Assembly (NCBI GenBank): GCA_964019135.1
Contig: OZ025249.1
Coordinates: 744,001 to 808,000, forward strand
DNA: 64,000 nt
Direction of reading: 5' to 3'
DNA from: Arenicola marina
Taxonomy: Eukaryota > Annelida > Polychaeta > Arenicolidae
The position numbers and the translations under genes are program-made. Below are positions 11,361 through 26,935 of this stretch, piece by piece; the first letter of the stretch is position 1, and each line of letters begins with the position of its first letter. The notes beneath the pieces are model-generated. The model did no database searches, was not told the DNA's origin, and saw nothing but the letters and a program-made list of their open reading frames with translations.

Positions 11361-13381
11361 ATGAATGGCAACCCTTATGTACCACCTGTCTCACCAGATA
11401 CACTTGTTAATGGCAACCCTTGTGTACCACCTGACTTACCAGATACACTTGTATATGGCAACCCTTGTGTACCATATGACTCACCAGATACACTTGTAAA
11501 TGGCAGACGTTGTGTACCACCTGACTCACCAGATACACTTGTATATGGCAACACTTGGGTGCCACATGACTCGCCAGATACACCTGTAAATGGCAACCCT
11601 TGTGTACCACATGACTCACCAGATACACTGGTAAATGGCAACCATTTTTACCACCTGACTCACCAGATACACTTGTAAATGGCAGCGCTTGTGTACCACC
11701 TGTACTCACCAGATACACTTGTATATGGCAACCCTTGTGTACCACATGACTCACCAGATACACTTGTAAATGGCAACGGTTGTGTACCACCTGACTCACC
11801 AGGTACACATGTGAATGGCAACCCTTGTGTACCGCCTGACTCACCAGATACATATGTAAATGGCAACCCCCTGTAATGTCCACCTGACTCACCATATACA
11901 CTTGTGAATTGCAACCCTTTTGTACCACCTGACTCACCAGATACACTTGTAAATGGTAACCATTTTGACCACCTGACTCACCAGATACACTTGTAAATGG
12001 CAACCGTTGTGTACAACCTGACTCACCAGGTACACATATGAATGGCAACCCTTGTGTACCACCTGACTCACCAGATACACTTGTATATGGCAACCCTTGT
12101 GTACCACATGACTCACCAGATACCCTTGAAAATGGCAGCCCTTGTGTACCACCTGACTCACAGATACACTTGTAAATGGCAACCCTTGTGTACCACATGA
12201 CTCGCCAGATGCACCTGTAAATGGCAACCCTTGTGTACCACCTGACACACCAGATACACATGTAAATGACAATCCTGTTAATGTCTACCTGACTCACCAG
12301 ATACACATGTAAATGGAAACCCTTGTGTACCACCTGACTTACCAGATACACTTGTAAATGGCAACCCTTGTGTACAACCTGACTCACCGGTTACACATGT
12401 AAATGGCAACCCTTGTGCAGCAACTGACTCACCAGATACACGTGTAAATGGCAACCCTTGTGTACCACCTGACTCACCAGATACACATGTAAATGACAAC
12501 CCTTGTCTACCACATGACTCACCAGATACACTTGTAAATGGTAACCCTTGTGTACCACCTTACTCACCAGATACACATGTAAATGGCAACACTTGTGTAC
12601 CATTTGACTCACCAGATACACATGTAAATGGCAACCCTTGTGTACCACCTGAGTCACCAGATACACATGTAAATGGCAACTACCTGTAATGTCCAACTGA
12701 CTCACCAGATACACATGTAAATGACAACCCTTGTGTACCACCTGACTCACCAGATACACTTGTAAATGTTAGCCCTTGTGTACCACCTGACTCACCAGAT
12801 ACACTTGTAAATGGCAACGGTTGTGTACCACCTGACTCATGTGAATGGCAACCCTTGTGTTCCACCTGACTCACCAGATACACTTGTAAATGGCAGCCCT
12901 TGTGTACCACCTGTACTCGCCAGATACACTTGTATATGGCAACCCTTGTGTACCACATGACTCACCAGATACACCTGTAAATGGCAACTCTTGTGTACCA
13001 CCTGACACACCGGATGCACATGTAAATGACAATCCTTGTAATGGCCACCTGACTTACGAGATACACATGTAAATGGCAACCCTTGTGTTCCACCTGACTC
13101 ACCAGATACACTTGTAAATGGCAACCCTTGTGTACCACCTGACTCACCAGATACATTTGTAAATGGCAACACTTGTACCACCGGACTCACCAGATACACA
13201 TGTAATTGCCAATCCTTGTGTACCACCTGACTCACCAGATTCACATGTAAATGGCAACCCTTGCGTACCACCTGACTCACAAGATACAGTTATAAATGGC
13301 AACCCTTGTGTACCACCTGACTCACCAGATACACATGTAAATGGCAACCCTTGCGGACCACCTGACTCACAAGATACACTT
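11361..13381 (+). repeat. Unit 2: short superunit (2,021 bp)
   Basis: P1 is followed by a chimeric Q (11679) that passes into W-like sequence near 11880, then the GATACCCTTGAAAATGG stretch, B at 12890, and the next P. S, T, U, V and R to A are missing. The unit is about the same length as unit 9 but has different inside joins. Confidence 0.82.
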
Positions 13382-16300
13382 GTAAATGGCAACCCTTATG
13401 TACCACCTGTCTCACCAGACACACTTGTTAATGGCAACCCTTGTGTACCACCTGACTTACCAGATACACTTGTATATGGCAACCCTTGTGTACCATATGA
13501 CTCACCAGATACACTTGTAAATGGCAGACGTTGTGTACCACCTGACTCACCAGATACACTTGTATATGGCAACACTTGGGTGCCACATGACTCGCCAGAT
13601 ACACCTGTAAATGGCAACCCTTGTGTACCACATGACTCACCAGATACACTGGTAAATGGCAACCATTTTTACCACCTGACTCACCAGATACACTTGTAAA
13701 TGGCAGCGCTTGTGTACCACCTGTACTCACCAGATACACTTGTATAGGGCAACCCTTGTGTACCACATGACTCACCAGATACACCTGTAAATGGCAACCC
13801 TTGTGTACCACCTGACTCACCAGATACACTTGTAAATGACAACCCTTGTGTACCACCTGACTCACCAGATACACTTGTAAATGGCAACACTTTGTACCAC
13901 CTGACTCGCCAGATTCTCATGTAAATGGCAACCCTTGTGTACCACCTGACTCACCAGATACACCTGTAAATGGCAACTACCTGTAATGTCCACCGGACTC
14001 ACCAGATACACTTGTAAATGGCAACACTTTGTACCACCGGACTCACCAGATACACATGTGAATGGCAACCCTTGTGTACCACTTGACTCACCAGATACAC
14101 TTGTAAATGGCAACCCTTGTGTAGCACCTGACTCACCAGATACACATGTAAATGGTAACCCTTGTGTACCACCTGACTCACTAGATACACTTGCAAATGG
14201 TAACCCTTGTGTACCACCTGACTCCGCCAGATACACTAGTAAATGGCAACCCTTGTGTACCACCTGACTCACCAGATACACATGTAAATGGCAACCCTTG
14301 TGTACCAGCTGACTCACCAGATACAAATGTAAATGGCAACTACCTGCAATGTCCACCTGACTCACCAGATTCACTTGCAAAATGGCAACCTTTGTGTACA
14401 ACCTGACTCACCGGATACACATGTAAATGGCCACGATTGTGTACCACCTGAATCACCAGATATACATGTAAATGGCAACCCTTGTGTACCACCTGACTCA
14501 CCAGATACACTTGTAAATGGTAACCCGTGTGTACCACCTGACTCAGCCAGATACACTAGTAAATGGCAACCCTTGTGTGCCACCTGACTCACCAGATACA
14601 CATGTAAATGGCAACGATTGTGTACCACCTGACTCAACAGATACACATGTAAATGGCAACTACCTGTAATGTCCACCTGACTCACCAGATACACTTGTAA
14701 ATGGCAACCCTTGTGTACCACCTGACTCACCAGAGGCACTTGTAAATGGCAACTACCTATAATGTCCACCTGACTCACCAGATACACTTGTATATGGCAA
14801 CCTTTGTGTACCACATGACTGACCCGATACACCTGTAAATGGCAACCCTTGTCTACCACTTGACTCACCAGATACACATGTAAATGGCAACCCTTGTGTA
14901 CCACCTGACTCACCAGAGGCACTTGTAAATGGCAACTACTTGTAATGTCCACCTGACTCACCAGATACACTTGTATATGGCAACCCTTGTGTACCACATG
15001 ACTGACCAGATACACCTGTAAATGGTAACCCTTGTGTACCACCTGACACACCAGACACACATGTAAATGACAATCCTTGTAATGTCTACCGGACTCACCA
15101 GATACACATGTAAATGGCAACCGTTGTGTACCACCTGACTCACTAGATACACTTGTAAATGGTAACCCTTGTGTACCACCTGACTCACCAAATACACATG
15201 TAAATGGCAACTACCTGTAATGTCCACCTGACTCACCAGATACGCTTGTAAATGGCAACGGTTGTGTACAACCTGACTCACCAGGTACACATGTGAATGG
15301 CAACCCTTGTGTACCACCTGACTCACAAGATACACATGTAAATGGCAACCCTTGTGCACCACCTGACTCACCAGATACACATGTAAATGACAATCCTTGT
15401 GTACCACCGGACTCACCAGATACACTTGTAAATGGTAGCACTTTGTACCACCGGACTCACCAGATACACATATAAATGGCAACCCTGGTGCACCACCTGA
15501 CTCACCAGATACACATGTAAGTTGCAACCCCTGTGTACCAACTGACTCACCAGCATTTGTAAATGGCAACCTTTGTGTACCACGTGACTCCCCAGATACA
15601 CTTGTAAATGGCAACCCTTGTGGACCACCTGACTTACCAGATACACTTGTAAATGGCAACCCTTGTGTACCACCTGACTCACCATATACACATGTAAATG
15701 GCAACACTTGTGTACCACCTGACTCACCAGATACTCATGTAAATGGCAACCCTTGTGTACCCCTTGACTCACCAGATACACTTGCAAATGGCAACACTTG
15801 TGTACCGCCTGACTCACCAGATACATATGTAAATGGCAACCCCCTGTAATGTCCACCTGACTCACCATATACACTTATGAATTGCAACCCTTTTGTACCA
15901 CCTGACTCACCAGATACACTTGTAAATGGCAACCATTTTGACCACCTGACTCACCAGATACACTTGTAAATGGCAACCGTTGTGTACAACCTGACTCACC
16001 AGGTACACATATGAATGGCAACCCTTGTGTACCACCTGACTCACCAGATACACTTGTATATGGCAGCCCTTGTGTACCACCTGACTCACAGATACACTTG
16101 TAAATGGCAACCCTTGTGTACCACATGACTCGCCAGATGCACCTGTAAATGGCAACCCTTGTGTACCACCTGACACACCAGATACACATGTAAATGACAA
16201 TCCTGTTAATGTCTACCTGACTCACCAGATACACATGTAAATGGAAACCCTTGTGTACCACCTGACTTACCAGATACACTTGTAAATGGCAACCGTTGTG

Positions 16301-19300
16301 TACAACCTGACTCACCGGTTACACATGTAAATGGCAACCCTTGTGCAGCAACTGACTCACCAGATACACGTGTAAATGGCAACCCTTGTGTACCACCTGA
16401 CTCACCAGATACACATGTAAATGGTAACCCTGGTCTACCACATGACTCACCAGATACACTTGTAAATGGTAACCCTTGTGTACCACCTTACTCACCAGAT
16501 ACACATGTAAATGGCAACACTTGTGTACCATATGACTCACCAGATACACATGTAAATGGCAACCCTTGTGTACCACCTGACTCACCAGATACACATGTAA
16601 ATGGCAACTACCTGTAATGTCCAACTGACTCACCAGATACACATGTAAATGACAACCCTTGTGTACCACCTGACTCACCAGATACACTTGTAAATGTTAA
16701 CCCTTGTGTACCACCTGACTCACCAGATACACTTGTAAATGGCAACGGTTGTGTACCACCTGACTCACCAGGTACACATGTGAATGGCAACCCTTGTGTA
16801 CCACCTGACTCACCAGATACACTTGTAAACGGCAGCCCTTGTGTACCACCTGTACTCACCAGATACACTTGTATATGGCAACCCTTGTGTACCACATGAC
16901 TCACCAGATACACCTGTAAATGGCAACTCTTGTGTACCATCTGACACACCGGATGCACATGTAAATGACAATCCTTGTAATGGCCACCTGACTTACGAGA
17001 TACACATGTAAATGGCAACCCTTGTGTACCACCTGACTCACCAGATACACTTGTAAATGGCAACCCTTGTGTACCACCTGACTCACCAGATACATTTGTA
17101 AATGGCAACACTTTGTACCACCTGGCTCACCAGATACACATGTAAATGACAATCCTTGTGTACCACCGGACTCACCAGATACACATGTAATTGCCAATCC
17201 TTGTGTACCACCGGACTCACCAGATACATATGTAAATGGCAACACTTTGTACCACCGGACTCACCAGATACACATGTAAATGGCAACCCTTGTGTACCAC
17301 CTGACTCACAAGATACACATGTAAATGGCAACTACCTGTAACGTCCTCCTGACTCACCAGATACACTTGCAAATGGCAAGCCTGGTGTACCACCTGACTC
17401 ACCAGATACACATGTAAGTTGCAACCCCTGTGTACCAGCTGACTCACCAGCACTTGTAAATGGCAACCTTTGTGTACCACGTGACTCCCCAGACACACTT
17501 GTAAATGGCAACCCTTGTGTACCACCTTACTTACCATATACACATGTAAATGGCAACACTTGTGTACCACCTGACTCACCAGATATACATGTAAATGGCA
17601 ACCCTTGTGTACCACCTTACTCACGTGATACACTTGTAAATGGCAACCCTTGTGTACCACCTGACTCACCAGATACACATGTAAATGGCAACCCTTGCGT
17701 ACCACCTGACTCACAAGATACAGTTGTAAATGGCAACCCTTGTGTACCACCTGACTCACCAGATACACTTGTAAATGGCAACCCTTGTGTACCACATGAC
17801 TCACCAGATACACTGGTAAATGGCAACCATTTTTACCACCTGACTCACCAGATACACTTGTAAATGGCAACCGTTGTGTACAACCTGACTCACCAGGTAC
17901 ACATATGAATGACAACCCTTATGTACCACCTGACACACCAGATACACTTGTAAATGGCAACCCTTGTGTACCACCTGACTTACCATATACACTTGTATAT
18001 GGCAACCCTTGTGTACCATATGACTCACCAGATACACTTGTAAATGGCAGCTCTTGTGTACCGCCTGACTCACAGATACACTTGTATATGGCAACCCTTG
18101 TGTACCACATGACTCGCCAGATACACCTGTAAATGGCAACCCCTGTGTACCACCTGACACACCAGATACACATGTAAATGACAATCCTTGTAATGTCTAC
18201 CTGACTCACCAGATACACATGTAAATGGAAACCCTTGTGTACCACCTGACTCACCAGATACACTTGTAAATGGCAACCCTTGTGTACCACCTGACTCACC
18301 AGACACACTTGTAAATGGCAACACTTGACACCACCTGACTCACCAGATACACATGTAAATTGCAACCCTTGTGTACCACCTGCCTCAAGAGATACACATG
18401 TAAATGGCAACCCTTGTGCACCACCTGACTCACCAGATACACATGTAAATGGCAACTACCTGTAATGTCCACCTGACTCACCAGATACACTTGCAAATGG
18501 CAACCCTGGTGTACCACCTGACTCACCAGATACACATGTGAATGGCAACCCTTGTGTACCACCTGACTCACCAGATACACATGTAAATGGTAACCCTTGT
18601 GTACCACCTGACTCACCAGATACACTTGTAAATGGTAACCCTTGTGTACCACCTGACTCTTGTAAATGGCAACCCTTGTGTACCACCGGACTCACCAGAT
18701 ACACATGTAAATGGCAACCCTTGTGTACCACCTGACTGACCAGATACACATGTAAATGGCAACTACCTGCAATGTCCAGCTGACTCACCAGAAACACTTG
18801 CAAAGTGGCAACCTTTGTGTACAACCTGACTCACCGGATACACATGTAAATGGCAACGATTGTGTTCCACCTGACTCACCAGATATACATGTAAATGGCA
18901 ACCCTTGTGTGCCACCTGACTCACCAGATACACTTGTAAATGGTAACACTTGTGTACCACCTAACTCAGCCAGATACATTAGTAAATGGCAACCCTTGTG
19001 TGCCACCTGACTCACCAGAAACACATGTAAATGGCAACTCTTGTGTACCACCTGACTCAACAGATACACATGTAAATGGCAACTACCTGTAATGTCCACC
19101 TGACTCACCAGATACACTTGTAAATGGCAATCCTTGTGTACCACCTGACTCACCGGATACGCATGTAAATGGCAAACTTTATGTACCACCTGACTCACCA
19201 GATACACTTGTAAATGGCAACCCTTGTGTACCACCTGACTCACCGGATACACATGTAAATGGCAACCCTTTTGTACCACCTGACCCACCAAAAACACATG

Positions 19301-22300
19301 TAAATGGCAACTACCTGTAATGTCCACCTGACTCACCAGATACACTTGTAAATGGCAACCCTTGTGTACGACCAGACTGACCGGATACACATGTAAATGG
19401 CAACCCTTTTGTACCACCTGACTCACCAAAAACACATGTAAATGGCAACTACCTGTAATGTCCACCTGACTCACCAGATACACTTGTAAATGGCAGCCCT
19501 TGTGTACCACCTTTACTCACCAGATACACTTGTATATGGCAACCTTTGTGTACCACATAACTCACCAGATACACCTGCAAATGGCAACCCTTGTGTACCA
19601 CCTGACACACCAGATACACATGTAAATGGCAAACTTTGTGTACCACCTGACTCACCAGATACTCATGTAAATGGCACCCCTTGTGTACCCCTTGACTCAC
19701 CAGATACACTTGTAAATGACAACCCTTGTGTAAGCCCTGACTCACCAGATACAATTGTAAATGGCAACACTTTGTACCACCTGACTCACCAGATACACAT
19801 GTAAATGACAACCCTTGTGCACCACATGACTCACCAGATACACGTGTAAATGGCAACCCTTGTGTACCACCTGACTCACCAGTAACACATGTAAATGACA
19901 ACCCTTGTGCACCACCTGACTCACAAGATACACTTGTAAATGGTAACCCTTGTGTACCACCTGACTGAGCCAGATACACTTGTAAATGGCAACCCTTGTG
20001 TGCCACCTGACTCACCAGATACACATGTAAGTAGCAACACTTGTGTACCACCTGACTCACCAGATACACATGTAAATGGCAACTACCTGTAATGTCCACC
20101 TGACTCACCAGATACACTTGTAAATGGCAACCCTTGTGTACCACCGGACTCATCGGATACACAAGTAAATGGCACACTTTGTGTACCACCTGACTCACCA
20201 GATACACTTGCAAATGGCAACGGTTGCGTACCACCTGAATCACCAGGTACACGTGTGAATGGAAACCTTGTGTACCATATGACTCACCAGATACACTTGT
20301 AAATGGCAGCCCTTGTGGACCACCTGTACTCACCAGTTACACTTGTATATGGCAACCCTTGTGTACCACATGACTCACCAGATACACCTGTAAATGGCAA
20401 CCCTTGTGTACCACCTGACACACCAGATACACATGTAAATGACAATCCTTGTAATGTCCACTTGACTTACCAGATACACATGTAAATGGCAACCCTTGTG
20501 TACCACATGACTCACCAGATACACATGTAAATGGCAACCCTTGTGTACCACCTGACTCACCAGACACACTTGTAAATGGCAACACTTTACACCACCTGAC
20601 TCGCCAGATACACATGTAAATGGCAACCCTTGTGTACCACCTGACTCACCAGATACACCTGTAAATGGCAACCCTTGTGTACCACCTGGCTCACCAGATA
20701 CACATGTAAATGACAATCCTTGTGTACCAACGGATTCACCAGATACATATGTAAATGGCAACACTTTGTACCACCGGACTCACCAGATACACATGTAAAT
20801 GGCAACCCTTGTGTACCACCTGACTCACAAGATACACATGTCAATGGCAACTACCTGTAATGTCCACATGACTCACCAGATACACTTGCAAACGGCGACC
20901 CTGGTGCACCACCTGACTCACCAGATACACATGTAAGTTGCAACCCCTGTGTACCACCTGACTCACCAGCACTTGTAAATGGCAACCTTTGTGTACCACG
21001 TGACTCCCCAGATACACTTGTAAATGGCTACCCTTGCGGACCACCTGACTCACAAGATACACTTGTAAATGGCAACCCTTGTGTACCACCTTACTCACCA
21101 GATACACATGTAAATGGCAACCCTTGTGTACCACCTGAGTCACCAGATACACATGTAAATGGCAACTACCTGTAATGTCCAACTGACTCACCAGATACAC
21201 ATGTAAATGACAACCCTTGTGTACCACCTGACTCACCAGATACACTTGTAAATGTTAGCCCTTGTGTACCACCTGACTCACCAGATACACTTGTAAATGG
21301 CAACGGTTGTGTACCACCTGACTCACCAGATACACTTGTAAATGGCAACGGTTGTGTACCACCTGACTCACCAGGTACACATGTGAATGGCAACCCTTGT
21401 GTACCACCTGACTCACCAGATACACTTGTAAATGGCAGCCCTTGTGTACCACCTGTACTCACCAGATACACTTGTATATGGCAACCCTTGTGTACCACAT
21501 GACTCACCAGATACACCTGTAAATGGCAACTCTTGTGTACCACCTGACACACCGGATGCACATGTAAATGACAATCCTTGTAATGGCCACCTGACTTACG
21601 AGATACACATGTAAATGGCAACCCTTGTGTACCACCTGACTCACCAGATACACTTGTAAATGGCAACCCTTGTGTACCACCTGACTCACCAGATACATTT
21701 GTAAATGGCAACACTTTGTACCACCTGGCTCACCAGATACACATGTAATTGCCAATCCTTGTGTACCACCGGACTCACCAGATACAAATGTAAATGGCAA
21801 CACTTTGTACCACCGGACTCACCAGATACACATGTAAATGGCAACCCTTGTGTACCACCTGACTCACAAGATACACATGTAAATGACAACTACCTGTAAC
21901 GTCCTCCTGACTCACCAGATACACTTGCAAATGGCAAGCCTGGTGTACCACCTGACTCACCAGATACACATGTAAGTTGCAACCCCTGTGTACCAGCTGA
22001 CTCACCAGCACTTGTAAATGGCAACCTTTGTGTACCACGTGACTCCCCAGACACACTTGTAAATGGCAACCCTTGTGTACCACCTTACTTACCATATACA
22101 CATGTAAATGGCAACACTTGTGTACCACCTGACTCACCAGATATACATGTAAATGGCAACCCTTGTGTACCACCTTACTCACGTGATACACTTGTAAATG
22201 GCAACCCTTGCGTACCACCTGACTCACCAGATACACATGTAAATGGCAACCCTTGCGTACCACCTGACTCACAAGATACAGTTGTAAATGGCAACCATTT

Positions 22301-22372
22301 TTACCACCTGACTCACCAGATACACTTGTAAATGGCAACCGTTGTGTACAACCTGACTCACCAGGTACACAT
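13382..22372 (+). repeat. Unit 3: superunit lacking the P2 core (8,991 bp)
   Basis: Order: P1 13382, Q, S 13986, T 14333, U, V 15293, W about 15857, B about 16829, C 17156, R 17905, X 18756, Y 19490, Z 20303, A about 20859, B 21432, C 21705. It parallels unit 1 but has a single T-U segment and no P between C and R. It carries one extra monomer doublet at 21301-21360. Confidence 0.85.
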
Positions 22373-25300
22373 ATGAATGGCAACCCTTATGTACCACCTG
22401 TCTCACCAGATACACTTGTTAATGGCAACCCTTGTGTACCACCTGACTTACCAGATACACTTGTATATGGCAACCCTTGTGTACCATATGACTCACCAGA
22501 TACACTTGTAAATGGCAGACGTTGTGTACCACCTGACTCACCAGATACACTTGTATATGGCAACACTTGGGTGCCACATGACTCGCCAGATACACCTGTA
22601 AATGGCAACCCTTGTGTACCACATGACTCACCAGATACACTGGTAAATGGCAACCATTTTTACCACCTGACTCACCAGATACACTTGTAAATGGCAGCGC
22701 TTGTGTACCACCTGTACTCACCAGATACACCTGTATATGGCAACCCTTGTGTACCACATGACTCACCAGATACACCTGTAAATGGCAACCCTTGTGTACC
22801 ACCTGACACACCAGATACACATGTAAATGACAATCCTTGTAATGTCCACCTGACTTACCAGATACACATGTAAATGGCAACCCTTTTGTACCACCTGACT
22901 CACCAGATACACTTGTAAATGGCAACCCTTGTGTACCACCTGACTCACCAGATACACTTGTAAATGGCAACACTTTGTACCACCTGACTCGCCAGATACA
23001 CATGTAAATGGCAACCCTTGTGTACCACCTGACTCACCAGATACACCTGTAAATGGCATCTACCTGTAATGTCCACCGGACTCACCAGATACACTTGTAA
23101 ATGGCAACACTTTGTACCACCGGACTAACCAGATACACATGTGAATGGCAACCCTTGTGTACCACTTGACTCACCAGATACACTTGTAAATGGCAACCCT
23201 TGTGTACCACCTGACTCACCAGATACACATGTAAATGGTAACCCTTGTGTACCACCTGACTCACTAGATACACTTGCAAATGGTAACCCTTGTGTACCAC
23301 CTGACTCCGCCAGATACACTTGTAAATGGCAACCCTTGTGTACCACCTGACTCACCAGATACACATGTAAATGGCAACCCTTGTGTACCAGCTGACTCAC
23401 CAGATACAAATGTAAATGGCAACTACCTGCAATGTCCACCTGACTCACCAGATTCACTTGCAAAATGGCAACCATTGTGTACAACCTGACTCACCGGATA
23501 CACATGTAAATGGCAACGATTGTGTACCGCCTGAATCACCAGATATACATGTAAATGGCAACCCTTGTGTACCACCTGACTCACCAGATACACTTGTAAA
23601 TGGTAACCCGTGTGTACCACCTGACTCAGCCAGATACACTAGTAAATGGCAACCCTTGTGTGCCACCTGACTCACCAGATACACATGTAAATGGCAACGA
23701 TTGTGTACCACCTGACTCAACAGATACACATGTAAATGGCAACTACCTGTAATGTCCACCTGACTCACCAGATACACTTGTAAATGGCAACCCTTGTGTA
23801 CCACCTGACTCACCAGAGGCACTTGTAAATGGCAACTACCTATAATGTCCACCTGACTCACCAGATACACTTATATATGGCAACCCTTGTGTACCACATG
23901 ACTGACCAGATACACCTGTAAATGGTAACCCTTGTGTACCACCTGACACACCAGACACACATGTAAATGACAATCCTTGTAATGTCTACCGGACTCACCA
24001 GATACACATGTAAATGGCAACCGTTGTGTACCACCTGACTCACTAGATACACTTGTAAATGGTAACCCTTGTGTACCACCTGACTCACCAAATACACATG
24101 TAAATGGCAACTACCTGTAATGTCCACCTGACTCACCAGATACGCTTGTAAATGGCAACGGTTGTGTACAACCTGACTCACCAGGTACACATGTGAATGG
24201 CAACCCTTGTGTACCACCTGACTCACAAGATACACATGTAAATGGCAAACCTTGTGCACCACCTGACTCACCAGATACACATGTAAATGACAATCCTTGT
24301 GTACCACCGGACTCACCAGATACACTTGTAAATGGTAGCACTTTGTACCACCGGACTCACCAGATACACATATAAATGGCAACCCTGGTGCACCACCTGA
24401 CTCACCAGATACACATGTAAGTTGCAACCCCTGTGTACCAACTGACTCACCAGCATTTGTAAATGGCAACCTTTGTGTACCACGTGACTCCCCAGATACA
24501 CTTGTAAATGGCAACCCTTGTGGACCACCTGACTTACCAGATACACTTGTAAATGGCAACCCTTGTGTACCACCTGACTCACCATATACACATGTAAATG
24601 GCAACACTTGTGTACCACCTGACTCACCAGATACTCATGTAAATGGCAACCCTTGTGTACCCCTTGACTCACCAGATACACTTGCAAATGGCAACACTTG
24701 TGTACCGCCTGACTCACCAGATACATATGTAAATGGCAACCCCCTGTAATGTCCACCTGACTCACCTTATACACTTGTGAATTGCAACCCTTGCGTACCA
24801 CCTGACTCACCAGATACACTTGTAAATGGCAACCCTTGTGTACCACCTGACTCACAAGATACACTTGTAAACGGCAACCCTTGTGTACCACATGACTCAC
24901 CAGATACACTGGTAAATGGCAACCATTTTTACCACCTGACTCACCAGATACATTTGTAAATGGCAACACTTTGTACCACCTGGCTCACCAGATACACATG
25001 TAATTGCCAATCCTTGTGTACCACCGGACTCACCAGATACAAATGTAAATGGCAAGCCTGGTGTACCACCTGACTCACCAGATACACATGTAAGTTGCAA
25101 CCCCTGTGTACCAGCTGACTCACCAGCACTTGTAAATGGCAACCTTTGTGTACCACGTGACTCCCCAGACACACTTGTAAATGGCAACCCTTGTGTACCA
25201 CCTTACTTACCATATACACATGTAAATGGCAACACTTGTGTACCACCTGACTCACCAGATATACATGTAAATGGCAACCCTTGTGTACCACCTTACTCAC

Positions 25301-25490
25301 GTGATACACTTGTAAATGGCAACCCTTGCGTACCACCTGACTCACCAGATACACATGTAAATGGCAACCCTTGCGTACCACCTGACTCACAAGATACACT
25401 TGTAAATGGCAACCATTTTTACCACCTGACTCACCAGATACACTTGTAAATGGCAACCGTTGTGTACAACCTGACTCACCAGGTACACAT
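22373..25490 (+). repeat. Unit 4: deletion-derived superunit (3,118 bp)
   Basis: Order: P1 22373, Q 22691, S 23069, T 23416, a contracted U, V 24193, W about 24750, then a jump near 24945 into C and on to P at 25491. Everything from P2 to B is absent. Confidence 0.85.
24900..25060 (+). repeat. Chimeric junction W to C
   Basis: The CATTTTTACC monomer normally leading to P2 is followed directly by GATACATTTGTAAATGGC and CACCTGGCTCACC, which belong between B and C. A further join near 25050 brings GATACAAATGTAAATGGC straight to AAGCCTGG, skipping about three monomers present in other C copies. Both joins keep monomer register. Confidence 0.82.
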
Positions 25491-25808
25491 ATGAATGGCA
25501 ACCCTTATGTACCACCTGTCTCACCAGATACACTTGTTAATGGCAACCCTTGTGTACCACCTGACTTACCAGATACACTTGTATATGGCAACCCTTGTGT
25601 ACCATATGACTCACCAGATACACTTGTAAATGGCAGACGTTGTGTACCACCTGACTCACCAGATACACTTGTATATGGCAACACTTGGGTGCCACATGAC
25701 TCGCCAGATACACCTGTAAATGGCAACCCTTGTGTACCACATGACTCACCAGATACACTGGTAAATGGCAACCATTTTTACCACCTGACTCACCAGATAC
25801 ACTTGTAA

Positions 25809-26186
25809 ATGGCAGCGCTTGTGTACCACCTGTACTCACCAGATACACTTGTATATGGCAACCCTTGTGTACCACATGACTCACCAGATACACCTGTAAA
25901 TGGCAACCCTTGTGTACCACCTGACACACCAGATACACATGTAAATGACAATCCTTGTAATGTCCACCTGACTTACCAGATACACATGTAAATGGCAACC
26001 CTTTTGTACCACCTGACTCACCAGATACACTTGTAAATGGCAACCCTTGTGTACCACCTGACTCACCAGATACACTTGTAAATGGCAACACTTTGTACCA
26101 CCTGACTCGCCAGATACACATGTAAATGGCAACCCTTGTGTACCACCTGACTCACCAGATACACCTGTAAATGGCATCTACCTGTA
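25809..26186 (+). repeat. Module Q (reference copy)
   Basis: Q starts with GGCAGCGCTTGTG after P1, includes a 46 bp GTACTCACC monomer and GACAATCCTTGTAATGTCC, and ends at GGCATCTACCTG. Other copies begin near 1455, 13700, 22691, 33215, 38414, 46447, 53536 and 55566; the copy near 11679 is chimeric. The copies near 1455 and 13700 share the base change TGTATAGGGC, which supports common descent of units 1 and 3. Confidence 0.8.
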
Positions 26187-26935
26187 ATGTCCACCGGACT
26201 CACCAGATACACTTGTAAATGGCAACACTTTGTACCACCGGACTCACCAGATACACATGTGAATGGCAACCCTTGTGTACCACTTGACTCACCAGATACA
26301 CTTGTAAATGGCAACCCTTGTGTACCACCTGACTCACCAGATACACATGTAAATGGTAACCCTTGTGTACCACCTGACTCACTAGATACACTTGCAAATG
26401 GTAACCCTTGTGTACCACCTGACTCCGCCAGATACACTTGTAAATGGCAACCCTTGTGTACCACCTGACTCACCAGATACACATGTAAATGGCAACCCTT
26501 GTGTACCAGCTGACTCACCAGATACAAATGTAAATAGCAACTACCTGCAATGTCCACCTGACTCACCAGATTCACTTGCAAAATGGCAACCTTTGTGTAC
26601 AACCTGACTCACCGGATACACATGTAAATGGCAACGATTGTGTACCACCTGAATCACCAGATATACATGTAAATGGCAACCCTTGTGTACCACCTGACTC
26701 ACCAGATACACTTGTAAATGGTAACCCGTGTGTACCACCTGACTCAGCCAGATACACTAGTAAATGGCAACCTTTGTGTGCCACCTGACTCACCAGATAC
26801 ACATGTAAATGGCAACGATTGTGTACCACCTGACTCAACAGATACACATGTAAATGGCAACTACCTGTAATGTCCACCTGACTCACCAGATACACTTGTA
26901 AATGGCAACCCTTGTGTACCACCTGACTCACCAGA
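26187..26935 (+). repeat. Modules S and T (reference copies)
   Basis: S starts after CCACCGGACTC with a 44 bp CACTTTGTACC monomer. T is marked by TACCTGCAATGTCC followed by GATTCACTTGCAAAATGG. S copies start near 1833, 13986, 23069, 26187, 33593, 38792, 46825 and 55944, with T 347 bp further on in each case. T has an additional copy at 3455 because of the local duplication in unit 1. Confidence 0.82.
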
